This document shows positions 35,884 through 45,477 of a stretch of DNA of 64,000 bases, piece by piece (position 1 is the stretch's first letter; every line of letters starts with the position of its first letter). Both the position numbers and the translations under genes were made by a program. The DNA comes from MH13 sp042140245 (GTDB lineage Bacteria > Pseudomonadota > Alphaproteobacteria > Rhizobiales > MH13): assembly GCF_042140245.1 (NCBI RefSeq), contig NZ_CP159483.1:1-64000 (forward strand). The letters are read 5' to 3'. The notes beneath the pieces are model-generated. The model was not told the DNA's origin and made no database searches. It saw only the letters and a list, made by a program, of their open reading frames with translations.

Positions 35884-36054
35884 CGCTGCCCAAAATCAAC
35901 ACGACCCACCAGGCTGCTCGCCGAATGGACGTGATCCGGTGGTTGATCGCCAAGCTGCGCCTGTGACACTCTAAGAACCAACAACCAAGCAGCACCAAGC
36001 TGCCGAGGCGCGCGCAAAAATGCTCAGCGCGCGGAGACACCACCGGGAACCAGC

Positions 36055-36987
36055 ATGCACCAGACGCTCTACCTGTCGCATCCAAGCTATCTGGATCATG
36101 CAACGCCCACCGGGCACCCAGAACGACCAGACCGCATTCGCGCGATTGATCGGGCGCTAGAAGCTGAAAAGTTCATGGACCTGGACCGCGACGTCGCGCC
36201 TTGGGGGACGTTGGATCAGGTTGCCTATGCCCACCCACTCAACTACGCCACCAGCATTCGCGATGCCTGCCCGGAAGAAGGTTTGGTGCGTATCGATGCC
36301 GATACCACCGTCTCACCGGGCACCTGGGAAGCGGCGATGCGGGCTGTTGGCGCCGCCTGCCAGGCGGTGGATGAGGTGATGACGCGCAAGGTGAAGAACG
36401 CTTTTTCTGCCTCCCGCCCGCCCGGCCATCATGCCGAGTATGCCCAATCAATGGGGTTCTGTTTTTTCAACAATGCCGCAATCGCCGCCCGCCACGCGCA
36501 GGTTGCGCACGACGCCGAGCGTGTGGCGGTGATCGATTTTGACGTCCACCATGGCAATGGCACGCAACACATTCTGTGGAACGATCCGACGATCATGTAC
36601 GCCTCCACCCATCAGGCTCCGCTCTACCCAGGCACCGGCGCTGTTATTGAAACGGGCGAACACAACACCATCGTCAATGCACCCTTGGCATCCGGCGATG
36701 GCACCGAACAGTTCAACGGCGCGATGTTGGAGGTGCTGTTGCCACGCTTGCACGCGTTCAAGCCTGATCTGGTGATCATCTCGGCAGGCTTTGACATGCA
36801 CACGCGCGATCCGCTGGCCAACATCCATCTGCACGAAGCTGATTTTGTCTGGGTGACCGAACAGTTGATGGAGCTTGCTGAGCAGGGCGCAGGCGGGCGT
36901 GTCGTTTCACTGCTTGAAGGCGGCTATGACCTGCAAGGGCTGTCACGCTCGGTGGCAGCGCATGTGGAAACGCTTATGCAGGCCTAA
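36055..36987 (+). CDS. Histone-deacetylase-family amidohydrolase
   Basis: 310 residues, class II HDAC-like. The active site is complete: RPPGHHAEYAQSMGFCFFNNAAIAARHA, then IDFDVHHGNGTQHIL (metal Asp and His), ISAGFDMHTRDPL (metal Asp) and the GGYDLQGL loop near the end. In bacteria such enzymes act on acetylated polyamines or lysines. It begins a run leading to xseB and dxs; HDAC-xseB-dxs clustering is common in Alphaproteobacteria. Confidence 0.9.
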   Translation: MHQTLYLSHPSYLDHATPTGHPERPDRIRAIDRALEAEKFMDLDRDVAPWGTLDQVAYAHPLNYATSIRDACPEEGLVRIDADTTVSPGTWEAAMRAVGAACQAVDEVMTRKVKNAFSASRPPGHHAEYAQSMGFCFFNNAAIAARHAQVAHDAERVAVIDFDVHHGNGTQHILWNDPTIMYASTHQAPLYPGTGAVIETGEHNTIVNAPLASGDGTEQFNGAMLEVLLPRLHAFKPDLVIISAGFDMHTRDPLANIHLHEADFVWVTEQLMELAEQGAGGRVVSLLEGGYDLQGLSRSVAAHVETLMQA

Positions 36988-37056
36988 TTTGGCCTGATCT
37001 CTTGACCTTCGGCACCTCTACCCGCCACGCTTTTGGCGAACGACAGGAGCCTATGC

Positions 37057-37305
37057 ATGAGCGAATTGGACGAAACAGCCGTCGACACCCTCACCTTTGA
37101 AACGGCAATGACCGAGCTGGAACGCATTGTGGATCGGCTGGAGCGTGGTGAGGTGGCGTTGGAAGATTCCATCGCGATCTATGAACGCGGCGAGGCACTT
37201 AAAGGCCGCTGCGAGGCGTTGTTGAAAGCTGCTGAAGAACGGGTGGAAAAAATCCGGCTGTCTTCCTCAGGCGAGGCAGCTGGCACCGAGCCGCTCGACT
37301 CCTAA
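37057..37305 (+). CDS. xseB: Exodeoxyribonuclease VII small subunit
   Basis: 82 residues. The family helix pair is clear: TFETAMTELERIVDRLERGEVALEDSIAIYERGEALKGRCEALLKAAEERVEKI. CAGGAG 6 nt before ATG 37057 sets the start. It would bind XseA, which is not in this window. Confidence 0.93.
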   Translation: MSELDETAVDTLTFETAMTELERIVDRLERGEVALEDSIAIYERGEALKGRCEALLKAAEERVEKIRLSSSGEAAGTEPLDS

Positions 37306-37325
37306 CCGATGCTTGGGCGCTAAAC

Positions 37326-37769
37326 ATGCTTGGCCCGTTTGCCCTGTTTTGCGGCGTGATCATTTTGATCGGTTGGGTGTTCCTTATCCGCGATTGGATT
37401 GCGAGCACCAACTGGAGCACAGTGCGTGGTACGGTGCGCGGGGTGGATGTGGTGGCAGCTCAACGCACCGACCCCTATCGCCCTTGGCAGCAGATGGACG
37501 GCTTTCACGCCATCATCCGCTACGCCTATGAGGTGGATGCGCAGACCTATGTGGGCGAGCGCTTTTCGGCCACCCGGTCACCGTTTTTTGCCACCGAAGC
37601 TGACGCCAACACGTTCCTTCAGCGCTTTCCCTTGCATTCGCACCTCACCGTGCGCGTTGACCCGTCCAACCCGAAGCAGACCGTGCTGCAACGCCAACTC
37701 TCAGCCGCTGATGCTTTGCCAGGTTATCTTGGTATGGGCTGCATGATGGTTGGCTTGCTGCTGCTTTGA
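37326..37769 (+). CDS. DUF3592-like membrane protein
   Basis: 147 residues. Membrane helices lie at both ends (ALFCGVIILIGWVFLI; LGMGCMMVGLLLL), with a soluble beta domain between (STVRGTVRGVDVVAAQR ... IIRYAYEVDAQTYVGERFSATRS ... LTVRVDPSNPKQTVLQ), the DUF3592 pattern. The function of the family is not known to me. Confidence 0.78.
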   Translation: MLGPFALFCGVIILIGWVFLIRDWIASTNWSTVRGTVRGVDVVAAQRTDPYRPWQQMDGFHAIIRYAYEVDAQTYVGERFSATRSPFFATEADANTFLQRFPLHSHLTVRVDPSNPKQTVLQRQLSAADALPGYLGMGCMMVGLLLL

Positions 37770-37896
37770 TCGTTTTTTGAAACGATAGGCGGGGGACTGT
37801 TCGGCAATTGCCGACAGTCTGTCCTTCCGCCAGCGGATCGACAACGTTCACCACCACCCCTATCTCTCCATCATCTCTCTTGTTGATGAAAGGCTG

Positions 37897-38820
37897 ATGG
37901 CGATGAGCTGGCAACCCGACCTTGATCCCAAACTTGGCGATCCGAAATCCTGCGATGCCATTGAAACCCTGATTGTCCCGCGTGCTCGCGACCTGGGTGG
38001 GTTCGAAGTGCGTCGCGCCCTGCCCTCAGCTAAGCGCCAGATGGTGGGACCGTTCATCTTTTTCGATCAGATGGGGCCAGCAGAGTTTTTGGTTGGCGGC
38101 GGGATTGATGTGCGACCGCACCCGCACATTGGTTTGGCAACGGTCACCTATCTGTTTGAAGGCGAGGTTTTGCATCGGGATTCGCTGGGCACCGAGCTTT
38201 CCATCAAACCGGGCGAGCTGAACCTGATGTCGGCTGGCAAAGGGATCGTGCATTCTGAGCGCACATCTGAGGCCGCCAAGGCACTGGGGCCAAAGCTGTT
38301 CGGTATCCAAAGCTGGGTGGCGCTGCCGGAAAGCCACGAAGAGTCTGCCCCGGCCTTCATCCACTACAGCGCCGATGAACTTCCCATGCTCAACGATCAC
38401 GGCGTGAGCTTGCGCGTGGTTGCCGGCGAAGTGATGGGTGTCAAAGCACCGACCGAAACGGCGTGGCCAACGCTCTACGCCGATGCTGTGATGGCCGCAG
38501 GATCATCGATCCCGCTTGACGCGACCTATGAAGAACGCGGCATCTACACCGTCAAAGGCGAGATTGAGATTGCCGGTGATGTTTTTGGGCCAGGCCAACT
38601 TTTGGTCTTCAAACCCGGCGATACCATCACCGTCAAAGCCAAGGATGATGCGCGGTTTATCATCCTTGGTGGCGAGCCGATGGACTCCAAACGCTACATT
38701 TGGTGGAACTTTGTCTCTTCGTCCAAAGAACGCATTGAACAAGCCAAGGCAGACTGGAAAGAGAAGCGCTTCGACATCGTACCCGGCGATGAGGAAGAGT
38801 TCATCCCACTGCCAGACTAG
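37897..38820 (+). CDS. Pirin-family protein
   Basis: 307 residues with two cupin domains. The N-terminal pirin domain has the metal set in VRPHPHIGLATVTYLFEGEVLHRDSLG and the later ERTSE region. The C-terminal cupin has EERGIYTVKGEIEIAGDVFGPGQLLVFKPGD. Pirins are iron cupins, some being quercetinases or redox regulators. The GGEPMDSKRYIWWNFVSSSKERIEQAK end is typical. The start is at ATG 37897 or 37903. Confidence 0.88.
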   Translation: MAMSWQPDLDPKLGDPKSCDAIETLIVPRARDLGGFEVRRALPSAKRQMVGPFIFFDQMGPAEFLVGGGIDVRPHPHIGLATVTYLFEGEVLHRDSLGTELSIKPGELNLMSAGKGIVHSERTSEAAKALGPKLFGIQSWVALPESHEESAPAFIHYSADELPMLNDHGVSLRVVAGEVMGVKAPTETAWPTLYADAVMAAGSSIPLDATYEERGIYTVKGEIEIAGDVFGPGQLLVFKPGDTITVKAKDDARFIILGGEPMDSKRYIWWNFVSSSKERIEQAKADWKEKRFDIVPGDEEEFIPLPD

Positions 38821-38840
38821 CGGGACGCATTCTCTAAGAC

Positions 38841-38880
38841 GAAAGTCAAATGTATTAGACACTATAAGTGTCAGACTTTC
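38841..38880. terminator. Nested hairpin between pirin and dxs
   Basis: An outer stem GAAAGTC/GACTTTC (38841-38847 and 38874-38880) encloses an inner GACAC-TATAA-GTGTC hairpin and is followed by TTT. It probably ends the pirin transcript. Confidence 0.5.
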
Positions 38881-38977
38881 TTTACAGTCAAAGTCGGCGT
38901 AGGGTGGACGATACAGTTCCCCCTACGCGTCACGATGGCGCGTCTTATTGGCTCAACTGATGCGCTAGTGTGACCAC

Positions 38978-40903
38978 ATGGATATGATTGAACGCCCCAA
39001 CACACCGCTCCTTGATACGATTGCAGATCCCAGTGATTTGAAAGGCTTGTCGCACGATGAGCTGGCTCAGATCGCCGAAGAAGTGCGCGCAGAAATGATC
39101 TCTGCCGTCTCGGTAACAGGGGGGCATCTGGGTGCCGGGCTCGGTGTGGTTGAACTGACGGTAGCCTTGCATGCGGTGTTCAACACGCCCGATGACAAGC
39201 TGATCTGGGATGTCGGACATCAGTGCTACCCACACAAAATTCTCACCGGACGGCGGGACCGTATCCGCACCATCCGCCAGGGCGGCGGCCTATCGGGGTT
39301 CACCAAGCGGGCTGAAAGCACCTACGATCCATTTGGAGCGGCGCATTCCTCCACTTCCATTTCGGCAGGCTTGGGGATGGCCGTGGCGCGCGACCTGACC
39401 GGCGGCACCAACAATGTGGTTTCAGTCATCGGCGACGGATCGATGTCGGCGGGCATGGCCTATGAAGCCATGAACAATGCCGGCGCGATGGACGCACGGC
39501 TGATCGTGATCCTCAACGACAATGACATGTCGATTGCTCCACCGACCGGCGCCATGAGCGCCTATCTGGCGCGGCTCGTCTCCGGCAACACCTATCGCTC
39601 GGTGCGCGAGGGGCTGAAGCGCGTGGCCAACAAGCTGCCGCCCTATTGGCACAAGAAGGCCGCGCAAGCTGAAGAGTTCACCCGCTCATTCTTCACCGGC
39701 GGCACGATGTTTGAGGAGCTTGGCTTCTACTATGTCGGCCCCATTGATGGGCACAACATCCATCATTTGATGCCTGTGCTTGAGAATGTGCGTGATGCGC
39801 AAACCGGGCCAATCCTGGTGCATGTGCGTACCCAGAAGGGCAAAGGCTATGGCCCTGCTGAGGCGTCCTCAGACAAATATCACGGTGTTTCCAAGTTCAA
39901 CGTGATCACCGGCGAGCAAGCGAAAAGCAAACCCAATGCGCCTGCCTACACCCGTGTCTTCGGGCAATCGCTGATCCGCGAGGCTGAGGAAGACAACCGG
40001 GTGGTCGGAATCACCGCAGCAATGCCCGGCGGCACCGGTATTGATATGTTCGGACAGGCGTTTCCGGCACGCACCTTTGATGTGGGTATTGCCGAGCAGC
40101 ATGCGGTGACATTTGCTGCCGGCATGGCAAGCGATGGCATGAAGCCGTTTTGCGCCATCTACTCCACCTTCCTGCAACGCGGCTATGACCAGGTCGTGCA
40201 CGATGTGTCGATCCAGGGGCTGCCAGTGCGCTTCCCCATCGACCGTGCCGGTTTGGTGGGTGCTGATGGACCAACCCACGCAGGATCATTCGACATTGCC
40301 TATCTTGGCTGCCTGCCTGGCTTCACCATCATGGCTGCAGGCGATGAAGCGGAGTTGGTGCATATGGTGCGCACGGCTGCCGCTTACGATGAAGGCCCGA
40401 TTGCCTTCCGCTATCCACGCGGCGAAGGGGTTGGCGTCGATTTGCCGGATCGCGGCTCCATCCTGGAAATCGGTAAAGGGCGGATCGTGCGCGAGGGCTC
40501 GACCGTTGCGATTCTATCTCTGGGCTCGCGCCTGAAGGATGCTCTGGTTGCCGCTGACACGCTGGAGACCGAAGGGCTCTCGACGACTGTTGCCGATGCA
40601 CGCTTCGCCAAGCCGCTGGATGTTGATTTGGTCGCCCGCCTTGCGCGTGAGCACGAAGTGCTGATCACAGTGGAAGAAGGCTCCGTTGGTGGCTTCGGCT
40701 CGTTCGTTTTGCATGCGCTGAACGATGCGGCACTGCTTGATGGCCGCTTGAAGCTTGCCACACTGACACTGCCAGATCGCTATATTGACCAGGACAGTCC
40801 CGCCAAAATGGTGGCCGAGGCAGGCCTTGATGCCGATGGTATTGTGCGCAGCGTCTTTAAGCTGCTAGGGCGCGAAGAGTATGTTGCTCCTGTAAGGGCT
40901 TAA
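38978..40903 (+). CDS. dxs: 1-deoxy-D-xylulose-5-phosphate synthase
   Basis: It makes DXP from pyruvate and glyceraldehyde 3-phosphate with thiamine diphosphate, opening the MEP isoprenoid pathway and supplying thiamine and PLP synthesis. 641 residues, normal length. Motifs: GGHLGAGLGVVELTVALH, VGHQCYPHKILTGRRD, the TPP motif GDGSMSAGMAYEAMNNA ... LNDND, HVRTQKGKGY, and the transketolase pyrimidine domain DVGIAEQHAVTFAAGMA ... DRAGLVGADGPTH. Confidence 0.97.
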   Translation: MDMIERPNTPLLDTIADPSDLKGLSHDELAQIAEEVRAEMISAVSVTGGHLGAGLGVVELTVALHAVFNTPDDKLIWDVGHQCYPHKILTGRRDRIRTIRQGGGLSGFTKRAESTYDPFGAAHSSTSISAGLGMAVARDLTGGTNNVVSVIGDGSMSAGMAYEAMNNAGAMDARLIVILNDNDMSIAPPTGAMSAYLARLVSGNTYRSVREGLKRVANKLPPYWHKKAAQAEEFTRSFFTGGTMFEELGFYYVGPIDGHNIHHLMPVLENVRDAQTGPILVHVRTQKGKGYGPAEASSDKYHGVSKFNVITGEQAKSKPNAPAYTRVFGQSLIREAEEDNRVVGITAAMPGGTGIDMFGQAFPARTFDVGIAEQHAVTFAAGMASDGMKPFCAIYSTFLQRGYDQVVHDVSIQGLPVRFPIDRAGLVGADGPTHAGSFDIAYLGCLPGFTIMAAGDEAELVHMVRTAAAYDEGPIAFRYPRGEGVGVDLPDRGSILEIGKGRIVREGSTVAILSLGSRLKDALVAADTLETEGLSTTVADARFAKPLDVDLVARLAREHEVLITVEEGSVGGFGSFVLHALNDAALLDGRLKLATLTLPDRYIDQDSPAKMVAEAGLDADGIVRSVFKLLGREEYVAPVRA

Positions 40904-40951
40904 ACGCTCAAGGGGCAAACCAACTCGGCCCCTTACAGTACAGGCGCATCC

Positions 40952-42274
40952 ATGGGCGCACTTGCTCCCTTCACAGCGTTGCTGATTTCCACGGCACTGT
41001 TGGTGTCGGGCTATTCGCTGCAAAACGCGCTGATACCGCTGCGCGGCGAAGCGGAAGCCTTTGGCGCGTTTTGGGTTGGCGGCCTGGGGTCGGGCTTCTT
41101 TCTGGGCTATGCGTTGGGGTGCTGGTTCGCGCCGTCATTGGTGGCCCGCGCGGGGCACATCCGCGTTTTTGCCGCTTTTGTTGGGCTGATGTCCGGCACG
41201 ATCCTGCTACACCCGCTGGCAATTGATCCAGCCTTTTGGGTGCTGTTGCGGATGATCACCGGCTTTGCCATGGCCGCCCTCTACATCATCTTGGAAAGCT
41301 GGCTCAACGAGCGCACCGACAATGCCAACCGCGGCACGGTCATGTCGTTCTATGTGATGATCAACTTTGCCATGATCGCGTCTGGCCAAATGCTGCTGAC
41401 GGTTTATCCGCTCGATAGTTTTGCGCTTTTCACCATCGCTTCGGTGTTGATTTCGTTTGCGGCGCTGCCTTTGGCGCTCAGTCGAGCAACGCAGCCTGCG
41501 CCGCTCTATGAGGTTCGCCTCAATCTTCGGAAAATCTATCAGACCTCACCGGTGGGTCTCGTCAGCATCATTGGCGTTGGCCTTACCACCGGAAGCTTCT
41601 GGGCATTTGGCGGGGTTTTTGCCACGCGCTCTGGCATGGACAGCGATGGCGCAGCCCTGTTCCTGTCCGTCACCATTTTGGGGGCAGCGCTGTTTCAATG
41701 GCCGATTGGGCGCCTCTCCGACAAAATCGACCGCCGGTTTGTCTTGGTGGCCCTCAATTCTGCGGCTGTGCTGGTTTGCGTGATGGTGAGCCTTCTTGGC
41801 CCCAACCAACCGGCATTGATTCTGCTTGCCGGGTTTGTGTTTGGCTCTGTTATCTTCCCAACCTATGCGCTGGCCGTTGCGCATACTTTTGACCACGCCG
41901 AAGCCGATCAGCACGTCACTCTCGCTTCAGGCCTCTTGCTTGCCTTTGCCCTTGGTTCGGCGACCGGGCCATTGGTCGCCTCTGTTGCCGTTGATCAACT
42001 GGGTGGGATCGGACTGTTCACCTATGCCGCCTTTGTGCAAGCGCTGATGGTTGTGTTCATGGGCGTTCGCATTGCTCAGCGCACGGCTATCGCGGATGAA
42101 GACAAAGAGGACTTCACCCTCTATGCCACCGCCCCTGTCGGTGCTGTCTTGGTCGATTCTGAGCTGGGCGACCAAGACATTGATTTGTTCGAACCTGAAC
42201 CGATGGTATTTGAGCCTGAGACAGCAGATGATGACGATAGCGAACAGGCCAAAAACGATGGCCCTGCGGCATAG
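40952..42274 (+). CDS. MFS transporter, YcaD-like
   Basis: 440 residues with about 12 membrane helices. The typical loop after helix 2 and WLNERTDNANRGTVMSFYVMINFAMIASGQML suit the YcaD/UMF-like branch of MFS carriers. GRLSDKIDRRFVLVALN is the central MFS motif. The last 60 residues are acidic and cytoplasmic (DLFEPEPMVFEPETADDDDSEQ). The substrate is unknown. It follows dxs by 48 bp and may be co-transcribed. Confidence 0.88.
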   Translation: MGALAPFTALLISTALLVSGYSLQNALIPLRGEAEAFGAFWVGGLGSGFFLGYALGCWFAPSLVARAGHIRVFAAFVGLMSGTILLHPLAIDPAFWVLLRMITGFAMAALYIILESWLNERTDNANRGTVMSFYVMINFAMIASGQMLLTVYPLDSFALFTIASVLISFAALPLALSRATQPAPLYEVRLNLRKIYQTSPVGLVSIIGVGLTTGSFWAFGGVFATRSGMDSDGAALFLSVTILGAALFQWPIGRLSDKIDRRFVLVALNSAAVLVCVMVSLLGPNQPALILLAGFVFGSVIFPTYALAVAHTFDHAEADQHVTLASGLLLAFALGSATGPLVASVAVDQLGGIGLFTYAAFVQALMVVFMGVRIAQRTAIADEDKEDFTLYATAPVGAVLVDSELGDQDIDLFEPEPMVFEPETADDDDSEQAKNDGPAA

Positions 42275-42316
42275 GGTAAGCTTGCGCGTTGGGCCAAGGA
42301 GCGAGATAACGCGCTC

Positions 42317-42694
42317 ATGAGACCGATTGCTGCCTTCACCATACTTCGCCAGCCGCTTGCGGCGTTGGCTCTGTGTGCGTTGTTGGCACAGCAGTTGGTT
42401 GGGTTTGTGCTGATCGCATCACCTGCCATGGCCCTGGAGAGCGGCTTCTCGCTTTGCCTCTCCGGACCGCCCGGGGCCGATGACAACCCCAAGGATGTGA
42501 TCGGTGGCGCAGGCTTTTGTCCCTGCACGCTGACAACATCCCTGGCGCTATTGTCGCCATCAGGGCCGCAGATGGCTGCACCTGAAACACTATTGCTTGC
42601 GCTGTCTTTTGCTGCGCACGGAAGCTTGCTCTTCGACAGCCCTCCGACCGGCCCACCGCCAGCACGGGCACCACCTGCAATCCTTCACAGCTGA
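42317..42694 (+). CDS. DUF2946-like small exported protein of a copper gene set
   Basis: 125 residues with an N-terminal hydrophobic segment (PLAALALCALLAQQLVGFVLIASPAMA). It has a Cys-rich middle (SLCLSG, FCPCTL) and ends in a Pro-rich stretch (PPTGPPPARAPPA). DUF2946 proteins often stand next to copper genes, and here PCuAC and SCO follow directly. The CPC motif could bind a metal. The exact function is unknown. Confidence 0.6.
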   Translation: MRPIAAFTILRQPLAALALCALLAQQLVGFVLIASPAMALESGFSLCLSGPPGADDNPKDVIGGAGFCPCTLTTSLALLSPSGPQMAAPETLLLALSFAAHGSLLFDSPPTGPPPARAPPAILHS

Positions 42695-42733
42695 ACGATT
42701 TCTCTTTTTTCGTCTTTGTGAAGGACACCCCCA

Positions 42734-43291
42734 ATGACCAAATCTCTTCTCGTTGCCGCGAGCGCTTTGGCGCTTGCCTTCTCTTCTTCTGTCGCTCTGG
42801 CGCATGATGGCCACGATGATGATGACGCCATGCATGATGGGATGACAGTGAGTGTTGGCGCGCTAGAACTCTCCGAGCTGCGCACACTGGAAACACCACC
42901 CAATGCCCGCAACGCTGGTGGTTTTGTGACCATCGTGAACACCGGCGATGTGGACAATCGACTGGTTTCAGCCACCTCGCCTGTGTCTGAGCGTGTGGAA
43001 TTGCACACCATGACCATGGACGGCGATGTGATGCGCATGCGCGAGCTTGAAGAGGGCATTGCTCTGCCAGCTGGTGAAACGGTGGAACTGAAGCCAGGCG
43101 GTTTGCACGTGATGTTCATAGGCCTCAGCGCGCCCTTCGTGACAGGTGAAACAGTGCCGGTGACGCTGACCTTTGAAAGCGGCGACACACAGGAACTAAT
43201 CATGCCCGTTATGGAGCGCACCATGGAGATGATGCATGGTGACGATGATAACGAAGGTCATGATCACAGCAGCGATGGGAGCCACAACTGA
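42734..43291 (+). CDS. Periplasmic copper chaperone PCu(A)C
   Basis: 185 residues with a Sec signal peptide (LLVAASALALAFSSSVALA). The copper motif H-M-x(n)-M-x(n)-H-x-M is seen in ELHTMTMDGDVMRMREL and GGLHVMFIGL. Extra His/Asp/Met-rich stretches flank the domain (HDGHDDDDAMHDGM at the N-terminus, MEMMHGDDDNEGHDHSSDGSH at the C-terminus) and may store or pass metal. AAGGA 8 nt upstream sets the start. Its stop overlaps the next ATG by one base. It should load copper into cytochrome oxidase together with the SCO protein. Confidence 0.92.
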   Translation: MTKSLLVAASALALAFSSSVALAHDGHDDDDAMHDGMTVSVGALELSELRTLETPPNARNAGGFVTIVNTGDVDNRLVSATSPVSERVELHTMTMDGDVMRMRELEEGIALPAGETVELKPGGLHVMFIGLSAPFVTGETVPVTLTFESGDTQELIMPVMERTMEMMHGDDDNEGHDHSSDGSHN

Positions 43292-43908
43292 TGCAAGCGG
43301 TACGGATCATCCTTTGGGGTGCGGTTGCGCTCATCGTGTTGGGTATGGGGGCGTTTTTGGCGCTCACCACCATGCGTGGCCAAGCACCCGATCAGAGCGC
43401 TCTTTATGAAGGGGTCGACAGTGTTGGCGGTCCTTTCACCCTGGTGCGCTCCGACACCGGTGAGACGGTGACGCAAGAGGACTTTGCCGACAAACCCAAG
43501 GCGATCTTCTTTGGCTTCACCTACTGCCCGGATGTATGCCCAACAACGTTGTTTGAGCTTTCCACCTATCTTGACCAGCTTGGGCCGCTGGCCGACGACA
43601 TCCATGTGCTGATGGTCACCATCGACCCTGAGCGCGACACCCCGGAGTTTCTGGAGCAGTATGTTGCGGCGTTTTCCGATACCATTGTTGGGCTAACAGG
43701 CACGCAAGAGGCCGTGGATGAGGCTGTGGCCAACTACCGCGTCTATGCCCGTCGGGTCGAGCTTGATGATGGCGATTACACGATGGACCACACCGCCTCG
43801 ATTTTCTTGATGAACGAGGACAACCAGCTTGTGGGCACCATCGCCTACCAGGAAAACCCTGAAACGGCTTTTCCCAAGCTGGAGCGGCTGGCCCGTATGG
43901 GCAGCTAA
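43291..43908 (+). CDS. SCO1/SenC-family protein
   Basis: 205 residues with one N-terminal membrane helix (IILWGAVALIVLGMGAFLALT) anchoring a thioredoxin-fold domain in the periplasm. The copper site CPDVC (TYCPDVCPTTLFEL) and the later His in DHTASIFLM are present. SCO proteins assemble the CuA centre of cytochrome c oxidase. It is translationally coupled to PCuAC. Confidence 0.94.
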   Translation: MQAVRIILWGAVALIVLGMGAFLALTTMRGQAPDQSALYEGVDSVGGPFTLVRSDTGETVTQEDFADKPKAIFFGFTYCPDVCPTTLFELSTYLDQLGPLADDIHVLMVTIDPERDTPEFLEQYVAAFSDTIVGLTGTQEAVDEAVANYRVYARRVELDDGDYTMDHTASIFLMNEDNQLVGTIAYQENPETAFPKLERLARMGS

Positions 43909-44010
43909 AGCGCCGCCTCCACCAGGCTGCGACACTATAGGTGAATGGCGGGCCCTTGCCGGGGCTCGCCATTGGCACCAAATTCTTCTGCATACTGTGC
44001 AGGAGCGACC

Positions 44011-45090
44011 ATGGCTGAGCCCAATCCGTTAAGTCTATCGAAGCTTGCCACCCGCGCGCGCTACATCGCGCGCCAGGGCACACGGGTTGGCTGGTATGCC
44101 GGCCAAGCCTATCGCATGCGGCGCATGCAGCAACAGGCCGTGAAGCGTGACCCCTCGCTGAAAACCGATGTGAAACCGCCACAGACAAAGGTCCCCGGCG
44201 TGCCAGAACTGCTGCGCGGCGTGGCAGCCCTGTCGGCGCGGGACCTGTCCAACATCGAGACTGGCCTCTACCCCGCACCACGCGAGGATGAGCGCTGGGT
44301 GGATCGCATTCGCGATGCCCGCGCCTTTTTTGCAGATGCCCCTGAGGTGGCCCGCAGGCGCGCGGAGAAGCGACATCAGGAGGCCCGCGAGGCACCGCAA
44401 GCCGACAAACGCCCGCGCTACTACCAACAAAACTTCCATTTCCAGACCGATGGCTGGATGAGCGACGAGTCCGCGCGGCTCTATGATACGCAGGTGGAGG
44501 TGCTGTTCACCGGTGCCACAGCTGCCATGCGACGCATGGGGTTGGTGCCGGTTGCCAACTGGATGAAGGGCAAGGATCAGCGCCACCTACGCGCGGTGGA
44601 TCTGGCGACTGGTCCCGGCAACTTCGCTGATGCCCTCGCCCAAGCCTATCCGCGTATGCCCTTGATGGCGCTCGACCTGTCAGAGGCCTATGCCAATCAC
44701 GCCGTCAAACGCTTCAAGCGCTATCGCCATCAGCAAGGCATGGTGGCCAAGGCTGAAGAGATGCCTTTTGGCGAGGCGTCTTTGGATCTCACATCATCGG
44801 TCTTTCTGTTCCACGAGCTTCCGCCGAAAATTCGAGTGGCCGTCGCCGAAGAGATCGCCCGTGTGTTGAAGCCAGGTGGGTTGTTTGTGTTCGTCGACAG
44901 TTTGCAGCCTGGCGACACGCCCGCCTATGACGGGCTGTTGGAACTGTTTCCGCAGCTTTTCCATGAGCCCTATTACACCACCTATGCGACGACCGATCTG
45001 ATTGACCTGTTTCAGTCGGCAGGCCTTAAGATCATGCACGAGGATACGGCGTTCTTTTCCAAGGTGCTTGCCTTCGAAAAGCCATTCTGA
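44011..45090 (+). CDS. Class I SAM-dependent methyltransferase
   Basis: 359 residues from Met 44011 (AGGAGCG upstream). The Rossmann SAM site is AVDLATGPGNFADALAQAYPRMPLMALDLSEAY, followed by AEEMPFGEASLDLTSSVFLFHELPP and a typical VLKPGGLFVFVDSLQPGD. The first 170 residues are a basic, helical extension (RTRVGW, RRRAEKRHQEAREA) not seen in small methyltransferases. Target unknown. The gene is separate from the SCO gene by about 100 bp. Confidence 0.85.
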   Translation: MAEPNPLSLSKLATRARYIARQGTRVGWYAGQAYRMRRMQQQAVKRDPSLKTDVKPPQTKVPGVPELLRGVAALSARDLSNIETGLYPAPREDERWVDRIRDARAFFADAPEVARRRAEKRHQEAREAPQADKRPRYYQQNFHFQTDGWMSDESARLYDTQVEVLFTGATAAMRRMGLVPVANWMKGKDQRHLRAVDLATGPGNFADALAQAYPRMPLMALDLSEAYANHAVKRFKRYRHQQGMVAKAEEMPFGEASLDLTSSVFLFHELPPKIRVAVAEEIARVLKPGGLFVFVDSLQPGDTPAYDGLLELFPQLFHEPYYTTYATTDLIDLFQSAGLKIMHEDTAFFSKVLAFEKPF

Positions 45091-45153
45091 GCGACCAATA
45101 CGTGGTATCACGTAAACCAAAGATGCTGCGGTAAGAAGGGTAGCAAGCCAAAC

Positions 45154-45471
45154 ATGGCAGGCGTTGTCAAAGGATGGATGTTGCGCATCGCAGGCTGGGG
45201 TCTGGTGGCCCTCGGCCTTGTGATGTTGGTTCTACCGATCCCGCTTGGCATTCCGGTGATGGCTTTTGGCCTTGTTATTCTCATCACCACATCGCGGACA
45301 GCGCGCCGTATGATCCGCTGGCTGAGGATGCATTCGCGACCGGTTGACCACAGCTTCACCTATCTGGAGACGCGCGTGCCGACGCGTCTTGGCGCGACCT
45401 TGAGGAAAACGCGTTTCCGCCGGGTTGGTCGGCGCGCCATGCGGACCGCTCAAGCCGCCGTCAAGCCGTAA
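45154..45471 (+). CDS. Small membrane protein with basic tail
   Basis: 105 residues. A long hydrophobic hairpin (MLRIAGWGLVALGLVMLVLPIPLGIPVMAFGLVILITTS) is followed by a strongly basic C-terminus (RRMIRWLRMHSRP ... RKTRFRRVGRRAMRTAQ). It resembles PGPGW-type small transmembrane proteins; the role is unknown. Confidence 0.65.
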   Translation: MAGVVKGWMLRIAGWGLVALGLVMLVLPIPLGIPVMAFGLVILITTSRTARRMIRWLRMHSRPVDHSFTYLETRVPTRLGATLRKTRFRRVGRRAMRTAQAAVKP

Positions 45472-45477
45472 GGCAAT

